From NCBI GenBank assembly GCA_949358305.1, contig OX442314.1, forward strand, positions 5,645,087-5,709,086: 64,000 nucleotides of DNA, in the 5' to 3' direction. Shown in pieces: positions 7,908 through 17,449 of this stretch (positions are counted from its first letter, which is position 1; the number at the start of each line of letters is the position of its first letter). The position numbers and the translations under genes were made by a program. Under the pieces are notes generated by a model. It made no database searches, was not told the origin of the DNA, and was given only the letters and a program-made list of their open reading frames with translations. This DNA is from Strigamia acuminata (taxonomy: Eukaryota > Arthropoda > Chilopoda > Geophilomorpha > Linotaeniidae).

Positions 7908-9641
7908 GGGGCGCATTTAGAGTCGCGAAAAAACGAATCGCGAATCCGGAAATCGCGAAATTTTTTGCTGTTAGACAGCATAACGCGAATCTAATGTACC
8001 GCGAATCCGTAAATCGCGATTCGCGATTCAATTGCACACGTAATTAAATCGCGAATCGCGAATTGTGTATCCGCGAATCTGATGTACCGCGAATCCGTAA
8101 ATCGCGAATCTAATGTACCGCGAATCGCGAATTGTATATCGCGATTTAATTGCAAACGATACGAGACGAACACGAGAATGGGAAGGAGACGAGAACGTCT
8201 CAGTAACGTTTTATTGTAAATAGCCAATAGGAGCTGACGATTGTACTACATAACCAGTTTGAATTACAAATAAAGGTCACTTTGAATTAAAACTACAGAT
8301 CGCTTTGAATTAAAACTACAGATCGCTTTGAATTAAAACTACAGATTGCTTTGAATTAAAACTACAGATTGCTTTGAATTAAAACTACAGATCGCTTTGA
8401 ATTAAAACTACAGATCGCTTTGAATTAAAACTACAGATCGCTTTGAATTAAAACTACAGATCGCTTTGAATTAAAACTACAGATCGCTTTGAATTAAAAC
8501 TACAGATCGCTTTGAATTAAAACTACAGATCGCTTTGAATTAAAACTACAGATCGCTTTGAATTAAAACTACAGATCGCTTTGAATTAAAACTACAGATC
8601 GCTTTGAATTAAAACTACAGATCGCTTTGAATTAAAACTACAGATCGCTTTGAATTAAAACTACAGATCGCTTTGAATTAAAACTACAGATCGCTTTGAA
8701 TTAAAACTACAGATCGCTTTGAATTAAAACTACAGATCGCTTTGAATTAAAACTACAGATCGCTTTGAATTAAAACTACAGATCGCTTTGAATTAAAACT
8801 ACAGATCGCTTTGAATTAAAACTACAGATCGCTTTGAATTAAAACTACAGATCGCTTTGAATTAAAACTACAGATCGCTTTGAATTAAAACTACAGATCG
8901 CTTTGAATTAAAACTACAGATCGCTTTGAATTAAAACTACAGATCGCTTTGAATTAAAACTACAGATCGCTTTGAATTAAAACTACAGATCGCTTTGAAT
9001 TAAAACTACAGATCGCTTTGAATTAAAACTACAGATCGCTTTGAATTAAAACTACAGATCGCTTTGAATTAAAACTACAGATCGCTTTGAATTAAAACTA
9101 CAGATCGCTTTGAATTAAAACTACAGATCGCTTTGAATTAAAACTACAGATCGCTTTGAATTAAAACTACAGATCGCTTTGAATTAAAACTACAGATCGC
9201 TTTGAATTAAAACTACAGATCGCTTTGAATTAAAACTACAGATCGCGGAGTCAGCTACGTTGTTGTTAGTTTACAGAATGATTGTTAGTTTACAGAATCA
9301 TCAGCCCGCAGCTGCCGGCTGATGATTCGGATTGTCCCGTTAATCTACTGCCGACACTAATCGGCAGCTGACGACTGTTAGCTAACGACTGCTGGCTGTC
9401 AGCCGGCGACCTTTGACCGTCAGATGACGATGTTTGGTCGACAGCTGACGATTGCCAACTGGGTTGTTTCCCTTTTTCGCGTTATATTTTTCGCGATATA
9501 TTTTTTCGCGTTTTAATTTTTTCGCGTTTTAGTTTTTTCGCGATATATTATATTCGCGATATATTTCATTTGAGTTTGTAATCGCGAAAATCGCGATTCC
9601 TGGATTCGCGATGTATTTTTTCGCGACAGTAGCGCCCCACC
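7908..9641. mobile_element. Non-autonomous TIR transposon with 8-bp duplication, carrying a minisatellite
   Basis: The left end GGGGCGCATTTAGAGTCGCG mirrors the right end, whose complement reads GGTGGGGCGC then TGTCGCGAAAAAA. Both arms continue with repeated CGCGAATC / TCGCGAAAA motifs. ATCCTAAG is duplicated on both sides (7900-7907, 9642-9649). It has no transposase ORF. The interior has CGCGAATCCGTAAATCGCG repeats (about 7920-8160), the 42-copy minisatellite, a block of GCTGACGA / CAGCTG-rich short repeats (9250-9465), and TTTTTCGCG repeats (9475-9630). An 8-bp duplication suggests hAT or P-like, but the termini do not decide it. Confidence 0.75.
8281..9246 (+). repeat. 23-bp minisatellite, 42 copies
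   Basis: Tandem copies of a 23-bp unit (TTTGAATTAAAACTACAGATCGC) spanning 966 bp, exactly 42 units. Almost all copies are identical; two early copies carry GATTGC instead of GATCGC. No spacers, so it is not a CRISPR array. It lies wholly inside the 7908-9641 element. Confidence 0.97.
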
Positions 9642-9649
9642 ATCCTAAG

Positions 9650-9991
9650 AAGGGCTAACAAGTAGGGGGGGGCTGCGCTCCCCCTTGACCCCCCGCGAAC
9701 CTAACCTTACTGGTTTTTTTATGCAAACCACTTTTTTGAGCCGGCTTGTCGCGGTAAATCGTGTCGCGTCGCTAAAACGTGTCGATCACTATTGGAAAAT
9801 TACTTTATTGTCGCTAAAACGTGATCGCTAAAATGAGACTTTTTTGTAAAAATCGCTAAAATGAGCATCACTAAAATGACTATAACCGACTCCCATTGAA
9901 TCACATGGGAAAGTTATTCAATGACGTCACGTTCAAACACGTTCAAACACGAAACGAGTTTTGCATACGTTTTAGAGTTTTTGAATGCACC
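9650..9991. other. Right arm of the host TIR element
   Basis: Non-coding. It has a GC-rich GGGGGGGCTGCGCTCCCCCTTGACC stretch able to fold back, then at least five CGCTAAAA motifs and the right terminal inverted repeat. No gene seen. Confidence 0.6.
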
Positions 9992-9993
9992 TA

Positions 9994-10335
9994 CTTCTTC
10001 ATCAAGTGCAACACGGAAAAATCTGTTTTCACACTTATCCATCAGTGCAGCTGCGGAATAAGTGTGAAAACTGCTTCAGAAAATTGACTTTCTACTGTTT
10101 TCTAGAAAATACAAACAACCTAATAGTTCCTCTCGTTTTTGGATTTGAATTTCTAATTCCTTCAGAAGTATGTAACCGGAATATAAAGGTATTGTAAAAG
10201 CTAAAATCATTAGAGAGAAAAATGCTTCAACAAAGAAGGGCTAGAGTCCGATCGACTGGATTCCTATTCACCCACAGGGTGACTAGATTTGGTGAATGAA
10301 AAACCTGGACAACACACAATTTCTCAAAACATTAG
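9994..10335. repeat. Gene A intron block shared with gene B
   Basis: About 10078-10335 closely resembles 61982-62244, sharing CTTTCTACTGTTTTC, CAGAAGTATGTAACCGG, AGTCCGATCGACTGGA and TTCACCCACAGGGT. It is probably intronic sequence of the duplicated ENaC gene. The order matches gene B, where the block lies downstream of the bridging exon. No convincing coding exon. Confidence 0.55.
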
Positions 10336-10780
10336 TGTGACTGCTTGGCCACCCAAGGGTGACCTGTGTCACTGCCACACACTGCCCAATGGCCCCAAAG
10401 TCATCCCTATCTCGCGGAGTAGTACGACCTAGTGAAGGAAAGGAGAGAGCTGAGTGATATGTGGAGATAAGAGCATTGGGTTTCAACCGAGACAGACAAG
10501 TAAGACAAGTCCTGTGAAGTCGTGCTCTGTGCTGCTCCTGCTCTCCTCCCTATTCACCACTGTGACGCTCAGTGGTGAGATGTCAGATCTACCACAGCCT
10601 CTATGAGTGGTTGCATGGGCCGTACAGGTAAGTACCCCAAAATAATAAAAGCCAATTGACCACTTCGTACATGGGGATAAGCTCCCTGTGTGTGATGGGT
10701 TGGTAGCAAACGGGTTGTCACAACCTGAATATCAATGGCAAAACTTGGCTAAAATGTGCAGAGAGACCACACCTGTGTCC
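10336..10780 (+). repeat. LTR-like dispersed repeat (TGTGACTGCTTGGCCACCC family)
   Basis: Starts TGTGACTGCTTGGCCACCC and shares blocks with 23478-24490 (CACTGTGACGCTCAGTGG, GTACGGGTAAGTAC, CCTGTGTGTGA) and with 62245-62400 (GCTTGGCCACCC, GAGTCCCTGTCTTATTGTTACGT). The shape suggests an LTR or LTR-leader of an otherwise absent retroelement. The right border is uncertain and no target duplication was found. Confidence 0.45.
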
Positions 10781-10862
10781 GCCATATTTTAATGTACGGA
10801 AAACATGTGAAAAGTACACGTTTGGAAGCTAGTTAGCCTCAATAACATTACAATCAATACAA

Positions 10863-10903
10863 AAAGAACAAAGCAATGTTAGTTAATCATTGCTTTGTTC
10901 TTT
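10863..10903. repeat. Perfect 16-bp inverted repeat (hairpin)
   Basis: AAAGAACAAAGCAATG (10863-10878) and its exact complement (10888-10903) are separated by 9 nt (TTAGTTAAT). A run of T follows only weakly. It lies in non-coding AT-rich sequence and could be a tiny foldback element or a fold in an intron. Confidence 0.85.
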
Positions 10904-11479
10904 ACACCGAAAAGAAAACAATTATCATTTTACAAGTTAGATGCAGACGACAATATCAAATATACTCAAAAGTAAACGTTTAAACAGGAATGTGCCAGAT
11001 AATTAGTCACAACATTAGGGCACTTATTTATTATGAGATTGTAACTAATAATCATGATGCACTTTTGATGTAAACCTTCTATTAGGCCCTCCCATATGGT
11101 TCAAAAATGTATTTCAATTAAATTAATGACAATTTCAATATGTGATTCAATCAGGTATTGAATTTTAATTTAATTTTAATGTGCATCACCAAGTGCAATC
11201 TAAAGTGAACTCCAAATCTGTATCATTAAGTTGAATGCATCAATTTTCTCTTCCCTAAAGTAAAACACAAAGTCACCTAATTTTGAATTATATAATATTA
11301 CTCAGTTATTCCTAAATAACATGAAAAGGGAAGTTAACTTTCTTGAATCATTGCCTACAGTCTATGGATGGATGAATAGTGCAATACTTCGAGTAATTAC
11401 GGTAACTAATTATAAATATAATATACTGTACTATGAACACATTACATCATGTTTACACTGACCTTGATTTTATTAATAG
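10904..11479. other. AT-rich intronic sequence
   Basis: No ORF or repeat recognised. One or more gene A ectodomain exons (phase 1 to phase 0) should lie between 4218 and 11480, but I could not identify them here. Confidence 0.4.
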
Positions 11480-11589
11480 ATTGTGCGAAGAAATGCAAAG
11501 CGTAATCCATGTGAAGAAAACAAAACTGCTTATTTGGCGTGCAAAAAGGCTTGCATGAAAAACAATTTATTTAGAAGTATTAACTGCAG
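11480..11589 (+). CDS. DEG/ENaC gene A, cysteine-rich ectodomain exon
   Basis: A 110-nt open exon between acceptor TTATTAATAG and donor GTGTGG. It encodes IVRRNAKRNPCEEN, then TAYLACKKACMKNN and FRSINCR, the CxxxCxxxC cysteine block before the family's LPY motif. It begins in phase 0 and ends in phase 2, matching the terminal exon at 12963 and the corresponding gene B exon at 24901-25007. Confidence 0.6.
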
Positions 11590-11863
11590 GTGTGGTTAAA
11601 TAGTTGATTTTATTTTATTCACATCTCAGTGTTGATTTTCTGTATTAGCAAGCCTGTCTACAACTATTCACAAATCTATAGCGTATTTTGCGGAATTTAA
11701 GACGGGCTTTTCTTTACTTAGAAAAGTCAACCAAATATTTGTGCGTGTTTTATTGTAGCAAATCAGGGAATTCCATAAAATTAAGTCAGGGTTTCCCACG
11801 AGAATAAATCGAGGAATTGTGAAAATAATAATTAAAAATAAAATTTAAGAATTTTTTTTAATG

Positions 11864-12813
11864 TGTCATGTCGTATTCGACTTTTGAACAATGGTTCTGG
11901 AAATTTAGAACTTCCAAAGGTTTGTGTAACCAGAAAATTTAGGTTAGGCGCCGCAACTCTTAATACTTTGCCGGGGGTGGTAGCTAGGTTAACACATCAT
12001 CTGTTCGTGAAATCTGTATTTTATGAGTGCAGGATATCAGCCCGGGCGCCGAGCAAAATGGCGAATGTTGATATTCGTATTGAGATCGTAATATCGTTCT
12101 TCAATAAGGGAAAATGTTGTCACTCGCTAGGCGCTCTTATGAAGAGAATATTTCTTCTCCTGGACACGCGCAAACGTTGGGTGAACGCGAATACAGGTAC
12201 CAAAACGCAGACAATGTCGTCGAACCGTTGAAAATGAAATGAATACGCAATTGAGACGGCATGCAATTCAAAATGTCTAGGCTGAGGAGGACCGTTGAAT
12301 ACCCCGTTTCTCCCGTAAATTATACGCAAATACGGGCAAATAATAAATGTAGCGGTCAGATAGCCAACCATGAGAATTCGGGCTGCACAATGGCCGTATG
12401 AAGACAGGAGACGTTAACTCGTCGAAGGCAAAAATTATTCTGAATATTCTTAACAATTTGGTAAAACAAGTCACCTCCGATCAAATGGCCAAGTCTATTT
12501 CCAAAAGAAAAATGGACAAGAACAGGTGGTCAGAGGGAAATATGTAAATTTTTAGAGCGCGAATGCGTCAATTTATGGCAAAATTCTCATGAATGTCTGG
12601 ATGGGGTGAGTATAACTAGGCTAAATTAAGGATAAATGATAAAAATAGAGGAAATAAAATAAAACAAAATAATAAATTTGGATTTAGGAGAAAACGAAAT
12701 TATTTAGAAGAATCAAAACAATTTCTTAATAAAAATGAGAAAAATCAGAGAAAAGGTGCAAATTGCGCTTAAAATTTTGAAAATTTCCACTGTCTAAAAT
12801 CAGGACCGTGACA
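11864..12813 (-). repeat. Solo LTR related to gypsy-2 (950 bp)
   Basis: On the minus strand it begins TGTCACGGTCCTGATTTTAGA and ends CGACATGACA, closely matching the gypsy-2 LTRs (43823-44865 and 55901-56943). It is flanked by a 4-bp duplication AATG (11860-11863, 12814-12817). No internal sequence remains, so it is a solo LTR formed by LTR-LTR recombination, sitting in the last intron of gene A. Confidence 0.85.
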
Positions 12814-12962
12814 AATGATAACATTATTTTTTATAAAAATTGTCTCTGTGTCTTTTCTTCCGTAAAATACAGTTTTCATTTTTTTCATTGAGTACATTTT
12901 TATTTATTTTTTATGTTTTGTTGTCATTTATTTGTTGACTAAAAGTTAATTCTTATTTACAG

Positions 12963-13341
12963 ATTACCGTACATGTCAGCATCTAATTTGCCAGATTGCA
13001 ACACTACAAAAGCTGTTACTACCGCTCATCGAATGTACTTCAATAACTACGACTCGAATCAAAAAGAGTGCAAATGTAAACGACCTTGCGAAAATATTTT
13101 TTACCAAACTATGTTGTATGGGAGTAAGTTACCAGTTGACTACATTACGTTTATCACTGTTCGATTAGCTGATAGTTTCACCGAGAACATAGAAGAGAAC
13201 GAGAAATATCCAATTTCACAATTATTAAGCGATATCGGCAGCATTCTAGGATTAACTTTGGGAATGTCATTATTATCGTTCTACATTTGCATTCTAAACA
13301 CTTTTAATTGGTTCAGAGTCTGTTTGGTAAATCCTCGTTAA
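12963..13341 (+). CDS. DEG/ENaC gene A, terminal exon
   Basis: Acceptor TTCTTATTTACAG, then one base completing the phase-2 codon, then LPYMSASNLPDCNT, CKCKRPCENIFYQ, LLSDIGSILGLTLGMSLLSF and a TM2 helix, ending at TAA 13339-13341. LPY, the C.C..PC block and GMS (the G-x-S selectivity-filter position) are family hallmarks. Here the protein ends shortly after TM2 (FRVCLVNPR), as in ordinary subunits and unlike the bridging exon. Start from the acceptor, not from the internal ATG 12973. Confidence 0.75.
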
Positions 13342-14391
13342 TTTGTGGCATTGTCTACAATTTTCAATTCACAAATTCACAATTACACAATTTCAGACGA
13401 TTTTTCCAAATTTTTCAAATTGCCATTACATTTCGATTTGCAAAAACTATTTTGTGATGAGTCAAATGCCTTTTGAACCTCCAGCACATCTCACAATCTA
13501 AACTCCACAGCAAAGGCACAAATAATCGTAAAAGTAAAAATTCATTTAGACTTCCGTATTTTATTTCATTGTACGATGTAATTGTACGTTTAAGCATTAA
13601 TAAATCAGCTTCGTTTTCGTGTTGTTTCATTGCGGTGCCAGCATCTGTTCTTTATCATTAAAAAAAAACTAGAAACGCATTTTTTTCTGTGAAGGACAGG
13701 ACACCTAAATCAGCTACGGTCGAGTCGTTTCTGCCACGAGGTTGCCAATTTTATATCGCCCACCGGAAGTTGTAAAAATAATTTAAAGAGTTGTAAAATT
13801 TATCTGACCTACTTGTTGGGTGTATTTTGTACCAAGGAATTGATTGCCATTGATGGTTTGGTGGTCCTAAATGATCTTGAAGGTTTCTGAGACCACGTAC
13901 ATCTCGAGGGAGATTTTTCGGCCATTAGCGTCTACCTCGCACCTTTGATGACGTCAGATATCCAGAATTTGGGGTTTAACTAAAATTACAAGTGATTTTA
14001 AGATCTGCAAGATAACGATTAAATGTTTCTATTAATTATAGTATTATTTGATGTTTTGAAATAATGAATAGACCGGGCTTGAGATTCCCGAGATGCGTGA
14101 TTGGTTGAAACTTGTTCTACGCCTATTCGTTAAACACATCTCGTTGAAATCGGTCTAAAGAATTTCTAGGGGTTTTTGAGGTAACCTATCATTTTCTACG
14201 AGTTGTTATTTTGGACCTGATGACAGCTCGTTTTCCTGTAATTAAAGAATTAATCGCTAATTTAGTTGGATCTTTTTTGCGTTCACAAATCGTTTGGAGT
14301 GGTTGAAGCAGGATTGGAGTTGTTATTTTGCCAAAAGTTGATAAAAATTGAGAGGGAATAAATGGTACGTGTGGTTTGATGAAAACTTTGT
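13342..14391. other. Non-coding, no gene seen
   Basis: AT-rich sequence downstream of gene A. It should hold that gene's 3' UTR and then flank of the copia-like element. No recognised repeat, promoter or ORF. Confidence 0.5.
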
Positions 14392-14600
14392 TGTTATTTT
14401 GTGTCACCTGGTCCAATGTATTTGAAATCCCGTATGAGGGTCTCCCACCGCCAGGGGGAGTTGTATGACTGTACCACTGACCCATCACGTGACTTCCGGT
14501 GACGTTGCGGGGACGTGCAGATCGTTGCAATAACGTGCAGCTGAATAAATGAAGTATATCAGCAACAATTCATGCCATCTCAACTCATTCAATTCCAACA
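14392..14600 (+). repeat. 5' LTR of copia-like element (209 bp)
   Basis: Starts TGTTATTTTGTGTCACCTGG and ends CAATTCCAACA, followed after 2 nt by an initiator-Met-type primer site. It matches the 206-bp LTR copies at 18469-18674, 19374-19579 and 20275-20480, differing at scattered positions (for example AAATCCCGTATGAGG versus AAATCTCGTGTAAGG). Confidence 0.8.
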
Positions 14601-14602
14601 AA

Positions 14603-14620
14603 GGGTTATGGGCACAGCAT
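14603..14620 (+). other. Primer-binding site, internal initiator tRNA-Met type
   Basis: GGGTTATGGGCACAGCAT is complementary, with few mismatches, to the anticodon arm of initiator tRNA-Met (around GGGCCCATAACCC). Priming by this half-tRNA is known for Drosophila copia-type elements and supports a copia assignment. Confidence 0.65.
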
Positions 14621-14793
14621 CCTCAAACTGCGTGAGTTTTTGATTCGCCAAAAACACTTTTCGGGCATTTTCAACGTATCTATCGCTGACCGGACCACGA
14701 GACGTTAGGCCCAAACCAAACACGTGGTAGATCACGAAATCCAAGATCGAAAAATGACGGAAAGAGAAAATTCGAGGATCGAGAAGCTGGAGT

Positions 14794-14969
14794 AGTATAT
14801 ATCTTACTAAATAATTAAACTGTAATGGAGCATGCAAAATAACGTGACCGTTGGTGCTGCTGAGATTTACATAACTGACTAGTTTATTCAAAGATAGGAG
14901 GCGCTGTAGTAGCAGCGTCACAAAATATAACAATGGTCAAGACTGACCAATGGAGTGCGAGACACTCCA
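14794..14969 (+). repeat. 176-bp direct repeat, copy 1 (copia leader and gag start)
   Basis: Matches 16408-16583 by eye, covering the end of the leader and the first codons of gag (ATGGTCAAGACTGACCAATG). After this copy gag is lost, so it is a broken start. The 1.4 kb between the two copies does not belong to the copia element. Confidence 0.85.
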
Positions 14970-15448
14970 GTATCCCCTCAATTGTGGAATGGGGGAAGGA
15001 ACAATTTAGAACAGTGAAATCAATTGATCTACAAGGATGCAATGTAATTAAAGTGGGTTTAAAAACAATCAATTAAACAATGAATTAAAAGGTAACAAGT
15101 AACATGCATTGGAGTGAAGACACTCCATCATCCCCTCAATTGTGAACCAACTAGGGGAGCAATTAGTAAATTCAAAGTAACAGTTTGACATGAAATGCAA
15201 ATTTAAATTGAACAATAAAATACTTGGATTTTAAAACTACTGAATTATGCACGAAATAAAACTTGTAAAATTGAACATAACATGAATTTTGATTCCAACA
15301 ATGAATGCAATTAAACAATGACATGCCAACATGATACATAAACAATAGTTGAATGAACTAGCTTGATTAATTAGCAGCTAGACGGGAGACGGAAAGGAAG
15401 TCGAAATGATTCTCTCCTTCACTCACAAGAAGCCTGAACAACAGAGAG
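14970..15448. other. Inserted non-copia sequence, left part
   Basis: Contains two related segments, ACACTCCAGTATCCCCTCAATTGTG (from 14962) and ACACTCCATCATCCCCTCAATTGTG (from 15120). Otherwise AT-rich, with no ORF. The ACTCCA start of each matches the end of the 176-bp repeat, suggesting repeated template switching or duplication. Confidence 0.4.
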
Positions 15449-16126
15449 CTAAATGTGGCCCCGTGCCCAACGCGTGCGGTAGCGTTTTGATGGGCGAAAA
15501 GTGCGGCTAGACCAACGATGGTCCGTGACATCACCTGCGATGCACACGCCGGCACAAGGATTCAACAACTTCGGCTGGTCCTGAGCAAACTTCATTTCAG
15601 ACTGACTGATGATGGTTTGCTGAATGGCTGACTGGTGAGCCTGAGCGAACTTCATTTCAGACTGACTGATGATGGTTTGCTGAATGTAGACACAACTCAA
15701 CCCGTGGAGTTGATCAAAATAGTTGCAGTGCTCTGAACGCAGCTGCAACAAAATGGCGAAATCTGCAGCGGATTCCACCTGTCCCTGCACTCGGGTGTTA
15801 AAATGTCGACCGCGAGGAGGGGTTTTGAGTGCTGTTAATCGGCCTTCAACGTGGCGAGGGCAGCGAACGTCATCTGCACAAGCTTCATTGGAAAACAGGT
15901 TAGCCAGACGTGTGTACGGCAGCCCGCCGACGATGCACAGCAAAACAACCACTTTCTTCGTGTCATTGGTGATGCCACTGCACACGAAAAAGCAGTCCAA
16001 CTGGTCAATGTAGTGGGTCCAGTTATTCTTGATGCAATATGGTTGCAGTGAACCGATACTTGAAGCGATCACAGAAGTTTTGCATGAAAAAGGCTTACAT
16101 GGAAGTAGGCCTAACGGCATGGTCAC
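15449..16126 (-). pseudogene. Gypsy-type gag fragment
   Basis: A 225-codon minus-strand frame whose middle resembles insect gypsy gag proteins: IGSLQPYCIKNNWTHYIDQL, then GITNDTKKVVVLLCIVGGLP and a later AADFAILLQLRSEHCNYF. Normally this region is followed by zinc knuckles; here it runs instead into a 17-residue segment (QQTIISQSEMKFAQ) repeated twice, a local duplication at 15590-15690. No pol follows. The start codon is arbitrary. It sits inside the interrupted copia leader, in opposite orientation. Confidence 0.5.
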
Positions 16127-16407
16127 GGCGTGGTCACGGCGTGGTCACGGCGTGGTCAAGGGTCCGAAACAGCACTCAACACGAATTTTAAGCGATTTTG
16201 TACATTACAGTTCGTGAGGTATTACAAGTTGATCCGTTTTGCATGGCGATTTTCTTGAGAACACCGGAACAGTGTTAAACCTAACGTGTGGTCAGCGTGG
16301 TCAGCGTGGTCAGGCGTCCGAAAAGTGTCCAAAAAGTATCCAAAATTCACCAGTTTTGCAAAAATCGATTCGGTAGCATGGATTGGTATTCCATCTCGTC
16401 GCCAATT
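16127..16407. other. Inserted non-copia sequence, right part
   Basis: Has short tandem GGTCACGGCGT / GGTCAGCGT repeats (about 16118-16160 and 16290-16320). No ORF. Confidence 0.4.
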
Positions 16408-16583
16408 AGTATATATCTTACTAAATAATTAAACTGTAATGGAGCATGCAAAATAACGTGACCGTTGGTGCTGCTGAGATTTACATAACTGACTAGTTTA
16501 TTCAAAGATAGGAGGCGCTGTAGTAGCAGCGTCACAAAATATAACAATGGTCAAGACTGACCAATGGAGTGCGAGACACTCCA
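16408..16583 (+). repeat. 176-bp direct repeat, copy 2
   Basis: Same sequence as 14794-14969. Here it continues directly into an open gag frame at 16547, so this copy is the functional-looking one. Confidence 0.85.
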
Positions 16584-17449
16584 TGGAGGATGAGAACTAC
16601 GCCACATGGGCGTTCAAAATGCGAGTTTACCTGCGAAAATCGGAATGGTGGACGGTAATTGTCGACGAGCCGCCAGTGAACGGGGCTTTAGCAGCGAGAA
16701 ACGCGTGGCGTGGCAAAGACGAAAAAGCGATGAACGCGATCGTGCAGTCATTATCACCTGCCCAGACCGTCTATGTCATTAACAAAGACACGGGACGCGA
16801 ATGCTGGGAGAAACTGGAAGAAGTGCACCGAGGACGAGCGAGGCAGCGGCAGACCATTTTGCGGAGAGAACTGACCAAGATTCGATGGGAGAAAGCGGAG
16901 ACGGCCACAAAGTTTCTACAGCGCGTGGAGTCGACGGTAAACCAGTTGCGAGCGGTTGGAGGCAAAATTTCGGAGCAGGAAGTGGGTACAATGATTATTC
17001 AAAACCTGCCGAAAGAGTACTACAGTATTCCGAGGGCATTCGATATGTGCGACGACAATGCCGTGACGATGGTGAAGCTGCGCCACATGATACTGCAGGA
17101 AGAGTCGCGCCAGACGGGTGACGACGAGGTGTACGATAGGCTGCACAAAGTTAGTTTGTCGCAACGCACGAACGGCAACGATCGGGGCAGTGAACGCAAC
17201 AGTGAAGGAAGCGGCGAGCAGAGCGGTGAACGCAGACGAGATTTGAAGCACGTGAAGTGCTACAACTGCCAGAAGTTCGGGCACATAGCGAGAAATTGTC
17301 GGAGCCAAGCGGGAACCGAAAACGAGCACGATGCAGACCGCAACAAGCCAAAGCAGAACGCCAAGAAGGAGCAGCAGCCAGACGCGACCGTCAGGGCTGT
17401 GAAAACTAATCAATTTGTTTTTCAGATTAAGACCGAGGGACGAGAATGA
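16547..17449 (+). CDS. Copia-type gag, 300 aa
   Basis: Starts MVKTDQWSARHSMEDENYAT; W(x)n residues and the NYATWAFKMRVYL block fit the UBN2/DUF4219 gag of Ty1/copia elements. The central helices include RRELTKIRWEKAETATKFLQ and MIIQNLPKEYY. A CCHC zinc knuckle CYNCQKFGHIARNC lies near residue 245. The frame ends at TGA 17447-17449, immediately before the protease active site, and the next codons stay in the same frame. The TGA therefore looks like a nonsense change, or a readthrough point, in a gag-protease ORF. Confidence 0.8.
   Translation: MVKTDQWSARHSMEDENYATWAFKMRVYLRKSEWWTVIVDEPPVNGALAARNAWRGKDEKAMNAIVQSLSPAQTVYVINKDTGRECWEKLEEVHRGRARQRQTILRRELTKIRWEKAETATKFLQRVESTVNQLRAVGGKISEQEVGTMIIQNLPKEYYSIPRAFDMCDDNAVTMVKLRHMILQEESRQTGDDEVYDRLHKVSLSQRTNGNDRGSERNSEGSGEQSGERRRDLKHVKCYNCQKFGHIARNCRSQAGTENEHDADRNKPKQNAKKEQQPDATVRAVKTNQFVFQIKTEGRE

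Larger units (their letters stand above)
4330..9991. mobile_element. TIR element with TA duplication, split by two nested transposons
   Basis: The ends are inverted repeats: GGTGCATTCAAAAACTCTAA at 4330 and its complement ending at 9991, extending about 50 bp inward (ACGTATGCAAAACTCGTTTCGTG). TA lies outside each end (4328-4329, 9992-9993). With the hAT element and the 7908-9641 element and their duplications removed, about 580 bp remain, so this is a MITE-sized host. Its arms are full of TTTTAGCGA / TCGCTAAAA motifs. A second member of the family with the same GGTGCATTCAAA ends lies at 27205-29199, and a truncated copy at 58707-59187. Confidence 0.75.

Noticed and set aside
8281-9246. CRISPR-like array
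   Set aside because: The units are contiguous 23-bp repeats with no spacers, in a eukaryotic transposon.
15723-16217. Plus-strand ORFs in 15.7-16.2 kb
   Set aside because: Antisense shadows of the gypsy gag fragment on the minus strand.
16771-17413. Minus-strand ORFs opposite copia gag
   Set aside because: No motifs; the plus strand has the zinc knuckle and protease in one frame.
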